Shown: piece by piece, positions 35,601 to 64,000 of the stretch
Layout: every line of letters begins with the position of its first letter
Numbering within the stretch: position 1 is the first letter of the stretch
Assembly: GCA_027574665.1 (NCBI GenBank)
Contig: CM050656.1
Coordinates: forward strand, 2,479,001 to 2,543,000
Origin: Rhynochetos jubatus
Taxonomy: Eukaryota; Chordata; Aves; Eurypygiformes; Rhynochetidae
DNA: 64,000 bases
Direction of reading: 5' to 3'
Program-made: the position numbers and the translations under genes
The notes under the pieces: model-generated
Database searches by the model: none
What the model saw: only the letters and a program-made list of their open reading frames with translations
Told to the model about the DNA's origin: nothing

Positions 35601-38600
35601 TGAAGTTCTGCCTCCTGAGAAGCACCCTCTGCTTGCCAAGTGCGGAGGCAGGAAGGACACAGCAGCTCTCAGCTAGTGTAATGACCAGTGTACCAACACC
35701 AATGGCTGAGTTTTAGGAGGGGCAGGAAAGGCCAGCACAAATCACACTGGCCTCTCTGAACTTAAAGCTCTGGAAGTGAAAGTTGAGGAAACGTCTTTTC
35801 CTGCTTAGAGACAGAAGGAAAAGGCCCCCTCAATATCCTCCCTGTGTGCGGGGAGTCTCTGAGGTGCCAGGATCTAGCTGTATGCTAGTTTTCCCAAATA
35901 AATATTTAATAAGTAAACTAAATGTCATCACAAACCCAACTGCCAAGGGTACAGTGCAGTCAATGAGAGCCCGTTCTTACTGGATGCCCTTTCCTATATG
36001 GCACTCAGAAAGTTTACCTTTATCTTCCAGGATGATTTTGTCACATTGCGCTTCCTTGTTCTTTGCAGCTGCATTAATGGTTTGCATCATTTTGTCTACA
36101 AAGCGATCGTTACCAGGTCTCTTTTTGCAAATGTCAACATAGTTCCTATTCCGCTCCCTCAAGGAAAAAAAAAAAAGAGCATATTGACTTTCTGAAAAAC
36201 ATTTACATTCAACTTCTCCGTGTGTTTACCCCCAAGCTGAACAGGAGACGATACTCCATGTCATAAATCTACTGCTCAGGGGGTTTTTTGATTGGTAGAT
36301 TTTACTTCACCCTACATATTGTCTTTCAGCAGCTATTTCTGCCCCTGGGCCGCTGTTCTAAACAGAAATGGCCTGTAGAGGTAGGCATCAGCAAAAATCC
36401 CTGCTCTGACTACCTTTGCGCTCTGGTGGAATTCATAAATATGTAGCTCTTGTCACTTGGGAGCGAAAGACAGCACATCCAAGAGACAAAAATGAACCTA
36501 GTACACTTCTATTTTGTCCAGCCCTCGGGTTCTGTGGGAATGGTCAGTGGAACTGTGAATTTTTTCCCTTATTTTGGTTTCAGTATTCTAACAGCAGAGA
36601 GCGATTACAGCCGGCCTTAGTCCACCAGCAGCTTGCTGTGCTCAGTCACTGTCTGTTCCTATGCAGCTGGCAATATGCACTAGGTCTGATTCATAGGATG
36701 CTCCTCCTCTTCCTTCTTCCCCAAAATCACACCAGTGTGATTCACAGACAGCGGGGGTTGGAGTCCTACCACGACCTTGGTGTGTATACTAGCAGAAAAA
36801 ACTCACAGAGGGAAGTTTGACTTGCCAACTGCAGCACACTGCAGGCTTTGGGGCTTATGTCTACAAAAGCCGTGTGACGAATCTATCAGCCTGACATCCG
36901 TCATGGAGAGGGCTTCACTGTGCTCTGTCCCAGTCAGCTCCTGGGAGGAAGCCAAAACCTGATGTGTTCTGGGTTAACTCCCTACCAAATTTCATGGTAC
37001 TCCAGGGAGGAGACTCTGAGTAGATGCAACTAAGGGGGAGACACAGTATTTCAATGGGCAAGGCCACTTGCAGTGAGATAGAGCTTCAGAGGAAGCCAAG
37101 GCCTGCCTAATTGGGTTATATCTTTGTTAGTAACAAATGATTAGCTCTAAAGTTACACACAAAAATCAATGTAGAGGTTTGCAATTTCTTCCTGTTTTCA
37201 TTAAATCGTGTAATTCACGTGTCGCACGTCTCCATCTTCCCTTCCCCCCATCCTACGTGTTCTCTTGTCACCATCCCTTGGTTTTGCTAATCTACCTTGA
37301 TTTATCACTGCAAGAGGGTGTGAATTTGATCAACAAGATGGAGTTGTAAGGAATTTAGGCTGTCATGTCAAAAGAGAGACTCGAGCCCGATACGGCTTTA
37401 AACAAAGGTGAGATGACACATCGTAGCAGCCAGAGCACCGAACCTACGTGTGAGCGGCCTGTTCAGGACTGTGCGATCGGTGCGCTGAGCGCGCTACATG
37501 CACGTACACAGCTACCAGTGTACGTACAGAACTCTTCCAGCATCTTCTGATCCTGCAGACACCACAACAGATGGCATATCCAATATGCAGATAGTTTCCG
37601 TCTCTGTGAGGTAAATATCCACTCTCCTATCTAAGTCTTCTTTTGTCAGGTCTTCTTTTATCTCCTCTTGCCTCATCTGCATGTCTGAAAAATCATATGA
37701 GGTCAACAAGTGAGACCTTTTTCTGCTGTAAATGTAAAAGAAGACAAATTAATTCTAAAAGCATTTAAATGATCAGGAGCCAAAACTTGTGAGGCACTGA
37801 GTTCCTTTGAAGGGCTGGGCATCTCACACCCACTGCCTGCAGTGTCTCACAAATCACAGCGCACCGAAGAACAGTTTAATTATACAGTGTGTGTTCTTTA
37901 CCAGATAAGGCAACAGTCGCGTCTCGTTGCGAGCCGGGTTCTGTTTCATCTGGTACGGACTCAGTTGTTGACATGTTTGATACAGAAGTACTGCTGCTTC
38001 CGTATGTCCTTCGGTAACAAAGAAATAAGCAGAAGTAGTACGTGAGAGTCCAGATGTCCGTTAGCAAAGCGCTACAGAAATAGGAGCGTTGTTATCAGGA
38101 TAAACCACAGAAGGCTCTATGAGCACGTACAGTGCTGCTTGCCTTGCACAAGGAGTCGTAGAAGGCTTAGGAAAGAAAATAATGAAATGGTTTGAAAAAA
38201 GACTTAAAAAGGAAGAATTCCTCTGACAGCATATCCTGAGGCATTCAGTAGTGGATGGAAAAACCGCCGTTGAGCTCTCCAGTCCATTCTTAGCATACAA
38301 TAACGTGAAGTGGTGGCTACCTACCGTGTGATACCCCATACCCACAGATAGCGCTGTTCCCAACCAGAATTAAGATCTTGGGGTGCTTTGCGTGCACTGA
38401 AATGCCTTTGGAATGCCCAAGAAACTCGTCTGGAGGGATTAGCTTGTTAACAAAAGTAGATAATGCTCATAGAGGGGATAGCTGTGATAACTAGAAGTAA
38501 CACTCAAAGCTTGGGTACAGCTGGGGGGGTTTGTCAGCAGATTTGCTCTTCCTCAAAAGCTAAGCGTGAGCAATTATAAATGTACAAAAGGCATTTGAAA

Positions 38601-41600
38601 AAGGTAATTTTGAAGATTTGTATTGAAAACTGAAAAATCATTTAATTTAGTTTTTTAGATGAAGAGCTCTTGTCTCCAGTAAGGACGTATTAATTCTTCA
38701 GGAGACACCTTGTATTTTGAAGTAATTTTTTTGGTGCATATTTGCTCCTGATTAATATTCCTACCTCTAGGATTATCCCTTATGATAGGCACCCTAGGAA
38801 ACATGATAAAAGGATAGCTCTCAAAGAGCAATCTCTCTTTCTCAGAATCACAATGGCATTGACTTTGACAAAGGAAACGGGAAATAATGCTTTCCTTTAA
38901 CTTGTATTTTTTTTCCAGTGCTGACTTCAGTAGCTTTCAGCCCTTTTGATTAAAAAACCAGCATCACCACTCCACACAATCTGAATGTGTACACACCACT
39001 GGGTAAAGCGCCGTGGTTCATTATTTTTCATTTTAAACACAAATAGTTATTTACCTTCTTTTGCAGGACTTAATTGAATTTGTCAGCCTGAAGGTAAACT
39101 GGCTCAAGTCCATTGACTTTGTTTATTCCCTCTCTACTGAAGGTTTGTAAGTGAAAGCTAGCAAGTAGTGAAACACATAGTTTAGCAGTTTTAAATCTAA
39201 AGGTTTTGTGTAAGAACGGTTTTTGAAATGGGTGTACATAATGACACGGAGGTAACTTCCTTAAATTCGTTTAAAAGGGAGGAATTCCATTATGTTCACA
39301 ATATTTTGATATTTGAACTGAGTCGAGTTTGTGAGAAGGGTTGTCTGTACTGCATAAGTATCCTTAAAACTGGAAAACTACTTTTAATAAATGTGTAACT
39401 CTTCAGAGAAACCAGACCTTTTGTTTCCAAAGCATTTTTCCATACCCACAGCCAAGCAGGTATTGATTTATTCCAGTGTTTGAAAAAACACACCTGGAGA
39501 AGGCAGAGAGCATTGGAATTAGCTAAAGGGAGTATATTAACAACCTGCAGGCGCAGTCAGAACACAACCTCCTCTGCCTTTAAGCCAGTTTTGTGACATA
39601 CCTGTGCGTAGGTTCTATCATAACGCTGTATGCGGACCTGACCATCAAAAAACCCGCAGTTTGGATGTCTCCAGCTGCGAGGTACTCATCACCATCTCTA
39701 AAACGGTCCATTCTGGTGTGTCACACACCAAAAAAAGTGGTGTAGGAAGGAGAATTTGAATAAAATCAGAAATATCACCGGAGCGTGTACTGCAGTCTGC
39801 TTTCCCCTGTATGTGTTCGTGCTTCAGCAGTGCTTCTGACACAGTCCTGGGTACTGACAAATTCCGTTCAGGCTGTCTGTTGCTATTCCTCAAATTTTAA
39901 ATGATGACTATGACAGGCACGTTTGTATTTTGACGACATCATTAGCCCCTGCACAATTTTTCCAGCTCCCAAGCTCTCTGAAGAGCAGGTGTGTGGCCGC
40001 TGCAGGGTAGGTACGCTGTGAGACAGGACTGAAGAGACAGCATAGTCACTTACCTTGAGAAGGAACCTAAACTGGCATTCACTCCTGAGGGCTGATGCGT
40101 GGGAAGAGGAGAGAGAAAACTAGATCCTGTGGCCCCAAAGTAAGCACTTGCTGCTAGGAGCTTGCCCTGCCTGGGTACAGGAGTGTTTGGATCGGAGTGG
40201 AAGAGCGGATGAGGTGTCACATCCTTTCCTTCATCATCAAACACCTGAAGAAGTATGTAAATAATTAGAATAGTTTCACTGTTTTCCCCAAACAAGTGAC
40301 AGTGATGACATCACATTTTATCTCATCTGGAACAAAAAGAAGACCCCGATCCAAGCAGGAACGTGACAGAACAGATAGGTGACCCCTCTCTGCAAATGAT
40401 GCCTAATACACAGCAGGACAGGGGCAAGGGGGGGTTGCATTCCTGCTTTCCCTTGGGGTTCAGCCTTGAGAGGGCTGCCACCTTTGCCTTTGGAACTCTC
40501 CTTATAGGAAAGGCTGCAAAATATCTGGAAAAACTATGTTTGTCTTGCTGTCAGAGTCACTTCTTGGTCAACTCTGCTGTCTTTCCTGGCTTATTTGTTC
40601 TGTAATGACTACCAAGTGACTGACTAATTATTCCTGTCTAATTAACAGTACAGCAAAAGCAATGAGAGGAACAATCACGCATCTTTTTTTACTATACTTC
40701 TCACAGTATTTTATTGAAGAAGGCATTCAGTAAGGTCTCCAAACGACACTCACATTATGGTATGGTAGAGACATTTGTAAGGAAGGAATTCTTCCCGGAG
40801 AGGGTGGGGAGCACTGGGACAGGTTGCCCAGAGAAGCTGTGGGTGCCCCATCCCTGGCAGTGTCCAAGGCCAGGCTGGATGAGGCTTGGAGCAACCTGGG
40901 CTATGGAAGGTGTCCCTGCCCATGGCAGGGTGTGGGACTGGGTGGGCTTTAAGGTCCCTTCCAACCCAAACCATTCTGTGATCTGGGATTCTGCGACATA
41001 CAGGTGCTACAGTCAACATACCTCATGTAGATTTGAAAGCCAGCAGTTCTCAGATTGGGAGAACTGTTACTCTGTTGGGTTTTTTTATTCTTGCAGATTG
41101 TTTTTGCACCCTAGTCATCATTTCAGAACGGGTTAAACTGGGATCATTTTCTTTCTCCACAGCTCTTCAACTTCAGACTTCCCTTCTCTTTCCTCCTCCC
41201 TCTCCCACTTCCTTTCTGACAACTTTTCACATCCGCCATAGCTCACATTTAAAACTTCTCAGCAACAGTGTAAATGGCTTCTCACCCGTACGGCATACTT
41301 GTTACCCGCGAGAGACCCCCTGTCCACAGCTTTGCCATCAGAAGCGGTGGATTGGCTTCTGCAACTCGTGGCTCTGCTCGCTCGTCTTTGGCTACCAGAG
41401 CTTGCTCCTGAGCCTCGCCTTACCCTGAAATCAGCCGTAGAAGTTCCGTTTCAGTCAAGCAAATAGAAACAACCAAATACGATCACCAGATTACTTAAAA
41501 GGTTTCAACCATTCGGTTTGATAGTCCTGAAATAACGTCATTCCTTCAGATCTCCGTTCAGCTCCCAAGGGGGCTTTCTTAAGTGGTGATAGGAGCGAGA

Positions 41601-41950
41601 TGGGCGGGGGTGGGGGCAACGCCTGCTGTAAAAGAAAAGCCTAGGAGACATTTTACTGCTTTTTGGCTTTCTGTGGCTAAGCTTACAAACGGGAACTGAT
41701 GTGGCAATAAACGGGCAAGAGCTGCAGCCTGTGTGGCCGGTTGCACCCGGTCGGTGTCCTCCTCCCTCCCGGCCTGCCCCTGCCCGCCCGCCCGCTGTGC
41801 CTGGAGCCGCCGGAGGGCCCCAAGCCGGGACAGCCCTTCCGCGGGCTTCCCGCGGGGCTAGCGCTGCCGGGGACCCCCCCCCCGCTCCGCACCCCCGGCC
41901 ACAGCGGCCACTCACAGGGAAGGCCGCCGGCCGCCGCCGGGACCCTGCAT
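23584..41950 (-). CDS. DNAI4: DNAI4 (WDR78), axonemal dynein intermediate chain
   Basis: WD-repeat intermediate chain of ciliary dynein, a relative of Chlamydomonas IC138 of the I1/f inner arm. It is needed to assemble and regulate that arm in motile cilia. Eighteen coding exons (41950-41916 down to 23675-23584) join in phase and give about 850 residues, close to the human length as I recall it. The N-terminus is Ser/Arg-rich ([19 protein letters not shown]). Next is the conserved [15 protein letters not shown] block. The middle carries [33 protein letters not shown] and [20 protein letters not shown]. From about residue 470 come six or seven WD-type units, such as [34 protein letters not shown] and [20 protein letters not shown]. 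The last exon is the least certain. Introns hold CR1 pieces at 25490-25950, 33397-33796 and 40778-40996. The gene is head-to-head with MIER1. Confidence 0.95.
25018..25171 (-). CDS. DNAI4: DNAI4 exon 17, last WD unit
   Basis: Acceptor gctgggttgcag. Encodes [20 protein letters not shown] and [20 protein letters not shown]. Two donors are possible: CAG|gtacgg at 25018, or AGCA|gtaatc at 25026, which is the one whose phase fits the conserved-looking last exon. Confidence 0.88.
25490..25950 (+). mobile_element. CR1 LINE fragment in a DNAI4 intron
   Basis: Plus orientation. Starts near gttggaacgagtccagagga, includes agaaattcttcctgcagagg, and ends ccgttctgtgatcctgtgat, a CR1 3' terminus. It is antisense to DNAI4. 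Confidence 0.93.
26374..26600 (-). CDS. DNAI4: DNAI4 exon 16, two WD units
   Basis: Acceptor tgtttcaccaag, donor GTCAGCAC|gtaagt. Encodes [39 protein letters not shown] and [20 protein letters not shown] then [10 protein letters not shown]. Confidence 0.96.
27214..27312 (-). CDS. DNAI4: DNAI4 exon 15, WD repeat
   Basis: Acceptor ctttctttcag, donor CATAAG|gtaaca, 33 codons in phase 0. Encodes [20 protein letters not shown] then [13 protein letters not shown]. Confidence 0.95.
27992..28113 (-). CDS. DNAI4: DNAI4 exon 14
   Basis: Acceptor gctatttgcacag, donor CCAAAG|gtaggc. A Lys-rich insert ([16 protein letters not shown]) precedes [16 protein letters not shown]. Confidence 0.93.
28246..28403 (-). 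CDS. DNAI4: DNAI4 exon 13, WD repeat
   Basis: Acceptor tttgtcccag, donor TGCACGG|gtaagc. Encodes [20 protein letters not shown] and [20 protein letters not shown]. Confidence 0.95.
29440..29591 (-). CDS. DNAI4: DNAI4 exon 12, WD repeat
   Basis: Acceptor ctactgggcag, donor GACAGTAG|gtaagg. Encodes [20 protein letters not shown] then [20 protein letters not shown], a clear WD-type unit. Confidence 0.95.
30715..30801 (-). CDS. DNAI4: DNAI4 exon 11, WD repeat
   Basis: An 87-base exon in phase 0 at both ends. Acceptor gtgcttttag, donor CCCATG|gtaaca. Encodes [20 protein letters not shown] then CCWSLKNPM. Confidence 0.94.
32129..32379 (-). CDS. DNAI4: DNAI4 exon 10, entry to the WD domain
   Basis: Acceptor tgcattttag, donor AACCTG|gtgagt. 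Begins with an acidic, Lys-rich linker ([19 protein letters not shown]), then [20 protein letters not shown] and MAWSKANL, the first WD-like strand. Confidence 0.94.
33397..33796 (-). mobile_element. CR1 LINE fragment in a DNAI4 intron
   Basis: Minus orientation. It begins with accatagaatcactgggcgg and tttgggttggaagggacctt and ends with tctcccagcctgtg. It is in sense orientation to DNAI4. Confidence 0.93.
34059..34253 (-). CDS. DNAI4: DNAI4 exon 9
   Basis: Acceptor tctgttgtcag, donor CTCACAG|gtttgt. Encodes [20 protein letters not shown] then [12 protein letters not shown], the conserved pre-WD segment. Confidence 0.93.
34715..34873 (-). CDS. DNAI4: DNAI4 exon 8
   Basis: Acceptor attcatttctag, donor AACAGAG|gtaaca. 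Encodes [20 protein letters not shown], then a Lys/Ser-rich low-complexity stretch. Confidence 0.93.
36018..36157 (-). CDS. DNAI4: DNAI4 exon 7
   Basis: Acceptor ttttttccttgag after a run of pyrimidines, donor GATAAAG|gtaaac. Encodes [20 protein letters not shown] and [20 protein letters not shown], strongly conserved in WDR78. Confidence 0.94.
37528..37684 (-). CDS. DNAI4: DNAI4 exon 6
   Basis: Acceptor tgatttttcag. Encodes [20 protein letters not shown] then [20 protein letters not shown]. The donor is taken as AGAGTTCT|gtacgt because it gives Leu plus ERNRNY at the junction, which matches the family. Confidence 0.88.
37902..38008 (-). CDS. DNAI4: DNAI4 exon 5
   Basis: Acceptor ttaccgaag, donor TATCTG|gtaaag. 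Encodes [20 protein letters not shown] then [15 protein letters not shown], a Ser/Thr-rich and probably disordered linker. Confidence 0.82.
39602..39697 (-). CDS. DNAI4: DNAI4 exon 4
   Basis: Acceptor accgttttag, donor CACAG|gtatgt. Encodes [20 protein letters not shown] then [11 protein letters not shown]. The polypyrimidine tract is weak, but this is the only open frame and both phases fit the neighbouring exons. Confidence 0.72.
40054..40244 (-). CDS. DNAI4: DNAI4 exon 3
   Basis: Acceptor catacttcttcag, donor TCAAG|gtaagt. Encodes [20 protein letters not shown] and a Ser-rich tail. The VFD(D/E)EG..VTP motif is characteristic of the WDR78 N-terminus. Confidence 0.92.
40778..40996 (+). mobile_element. 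CR1 LINE fragment in a DNAI4 intron
   Basis: Plus orientation, about 220 bases of CR1 3' end: gaattcttcccggagagggt through ccattctgtgatctgggatt. Severely 5' truncated. Confidence 0.92.
41286..41424 (-). CDS. DNAI4: DNAI4 exon 2, Ser/Arg-rich N-terminus
   Basis: Acceptor gctgatttcag, donor GTACGG|gtgaga. Encodes [20 protein letters not shown] and a tail [13 protein letters not shown] that leads into the conserved VFDDEG block. Confidence 0.82.
41916..41950 (-). CDS. DNAI4: DNAI4 exon 1 (start)
   Basis: ATG at 41950, residues [11 protein letters not shown], donor TTCCCT|gtgagt in phase 2. This ATG was chosen because it alone reads in frame into exon 2. The better-context ATG at 41988 is out of frame and lies inside the X-box. 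Confidence 0.75.
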
Positions 41951-41978
41951 GGCGCCGACGCTCGGCAGCGCGTCGCAC

Positions 41979-41993
41979 GGTAACCATGGTAGC
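41979..41993 (-). promoter_or_regulatory. Probable RFX X-box at the DNAI4 start
   Basis: Plus strand GGTAACCATGGTAGC (minus GCTACCATGGTTACC) is an imperfect palindrome of the X-box type bound by RFX factors, which drive ciliary genes. It lies 29 bases upstream of the chosen DNAI4 ATG. Confidence 0.6.
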
Positions 41994-42017
41994 ACGCCCC
42001 CAAGACGAGGCGCGGGG

Positions 42018-42022
42018 ATTGG
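42018..42022 (-). promoter_or_regulatory. CCAAT box of DNAI4
   Basis: ATTGG on the plus strand is CCAAT on the minus strand, about 70 bases upstream of the DNAI4 ATG and 25 bases from the X-box. Confidence 0.4.
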
Positions 42023-43230
42023 CTGCCAAGGACGGCGCCGCTGATAGGTCGGTGCGCCGTGCGGGGGGCCGCGCGTTCTCTCCCGCGTCCACCCGCCCGA
42101 GGAGGGATCCCGCGCCTCCCCGCGGGGCTGCGGCCTCCCAGTCCCCGGGTGCCTCTCCGTGCCCGGCGGGGCTGGGTCTGCCGGGCCGCCGAGCGCCCGC
42201 CGAGCTCCGCTCAGCTCGTCCCAGGCCCCGGGGCGCCCGCCCCCTGCCCGGCCCGGGGCTCCTCCCCTGCCGTCAGGGCCGCGGCAGCCCCCGCTCCCCC
42301 TTTGTCACCGAAGCACAAAGGTCCTCGGCGGCCCGGGGAGACGGGCGCTCCCTCCGCCCCGCTGGCGGGGACCGGGGCAGGTCTGCGCTCTTTTTTTGGG
42401 GTGCTTAGGGGCTTGTTTGGGGTTTTGTCCCCCTCGTTTGCTTGAGTCAGCACAGTTGCATGCGTGGGTGCTTTCCTTTCAGCGTCCCCCGGTGGGGACC
42501 GTTTTCGAGGATTTAAAATGCGGTTCTTTGGGAAAGCTGGTGGCAGGGGAGCGGCTGGTGGGAGAACCGCAGACGGGGAATGCTCCCTGCACCTCTACAA
42601 GGGGAAGCGCAAGAGCAGGCAGCCAGCCCAGCCTGCTGCCCAGGCCAGCCCAGACCTAAAGTCTGTGAAGAGGAGATGGGGGCAAAACAGGCTTTTCCAG
42701 AGTTATTTAGCAGAGTGTAACGTCCTCACTTGTAGGAGCAGTTGTAATGCCAGATCCCTGGATCAGGAGCTCTCCCCTTTGCCCTGCGGGGCTGTGCGTA
42801 TCCCTGTGCCACCCCTAGGGTAGACCTGAACCCCGGCAGGCAGCTGGCGAAGCCGGTGGGGGAAAAGGAGGCAGAATGAGGACTGGACGTGTGTTTTGTG
42901 TATATATATTCTTCTCTTTTCCTTTACGTAGGACCAACCTAGCGTTGTCGGCGTTATCCCGCCCCCCCGGCACCGGCCCCGGGCTGTTCCCCGAGGATCT
43001 CGCTGTACGCCTCGTCGGTGACAGCTTCCATATCCCCGCGCCTCACCGCGTGAGTACGACTTGCCGCCTGGGGTGGGAGGGAGCGGCACCGCGACCGACG
43101 TGCGGCGCGGAGCGTCGGCCTTTAAAACCGAGGGTGCCGAGGCACTAACGGGCGCGGTTGGTGCCGGGGCCCTGAGGGGCCGCGGGGAGCCGGAGCGGGG
43201 CCCGGTGCCACAGCGCTGACAGGGCGGGGG

Positions 43231-43285
43231 GGCGGGGTCTGCGCCCTGAGTGACATTGGGGGCGGGGTCTGCGCCCTGAGTGACA
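43231..43285 (+). repeat. 30-bp-period tandem duplication with GC boxes upstream of MIER1
   Basis: ggcggggtctgcgccctgag followed by tgaca occurs at 43231-43255 and again at 43261-43285. Each copy carries a GGGCGG-type Sp1 site once its preceding G run is included. Confidence 0.85.
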
Positions 43286-43556
43286 GGCGGGGGGGCGCGC
43301 AGCAGGCTTCCCGCGCACCGCGGGGGGGCCGGAGGGAGGAGCTGTGCGCGGTGACGTAGTGCGTGGCGCGCACCCTCCCTCTGCCCGCCCCCCCCTCCCC
43401 CCCCCCCCTCCGGCCGCTCCCCCGGCCGCCGCCGCCGCGCAGACCGTGACCCGCCGGCGCTGCTTCCTCCGCCGCGGCGGCGATGTGACCCCTCCCCGGC
43501 CCTCCCCCTGCCGCCGCCGCCGCCCGCCGGCCGGCCCGCTCGCCCGCGCAGCGAAC

Positions 43557-64000
<20,444 letters not shown>

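Noticed and set aside
41988-41988. Minus-strand ATG at 41988 as the DNAI4 start
   Set aside because: Strong Kozak context, but its frame reaches TAG soon after the splice into exon 2. The ATG at 41950 reads through.
41701-42659. Long open frames on both strands in the CpG-rich interval
   Set aside because: Stop codons are rare in GC-rich sequence. Residues are Pro/Ala/Arg-rich in every frame, with no domain.

Overview
The window is vertebrate nuclear DNA, almost certainly from a bird. Genes are split into short exons with GT-AG introns. At least eight CR1 LINE fragments are present, several with the diagnostic ATTCTATG/ATTCTGTG 3' end, and there is one decayed retroviral pol fragment. Promoters are CpG-rich. 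The gene order SGIP1(+) - DYNLT5(+) - INSL5(-) - DNAI4(-) - MIER1(+) is the same as the block I know from human 1p31.3. I worked out exon boundaries by hand, checking that reading phase was kept across each junction, and compared proteins with remembered families. No alignment was run.

Region by region: 1-9525 holds the last eight coding exons of SGIP1 (304 residues, mu-homology domain), with 3' UTR after it. 10063-15590 is intergenic. 15590-16580 is a GC-rich minisatellite split in two by a CR1 insertion. A CpG-rich promoter with a perfect 31-bp inverted repeat then leads into DYNLT5 (16756-18052, three exons). INSL5 (21027-19452, two exons) lies tail-to-tail with DYNLT5. DNAI4 (WDR78) runs on the minus strand from 41950 to about 23584 in 18 coding exons, about 850 residues. 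A 1.6-kb CpG-rich head-to-head interval separates it from MIER1. MIER1 starts at 43557 and contributes three coding exons (60 codons) before leaving the window. Its 14.7-kb first intron carries CR1 pieces and a sense-oriented broken pol fragment.

Functionally the genes are mixed. DYNLT5 (Tctex-type dynein light chain) and DNAI4 (axonemal dynein intermediate chain) both belong to dynein and cilium biology, and a probable RFX X-box sits at the DNAI4 start. INSL5, a relaxin-family hormone, lies between them. SGIP1 is an endocytic adaptor and MIER1 a chromatin corepressor.

I found no wholly new biological system. The points most worth a second look are the long hairpin in the DYNLT5 promoter, the relaxin-3-like B chain and C-peptide duplication of INSL5, the facing poly(A) signals between DYNLT5 and INSL5, the DNAI4 X-box that contains an out-of-frame ATG, and a cryptic terminal exon in MIER1 intron 1 that is in frame with the first exon.
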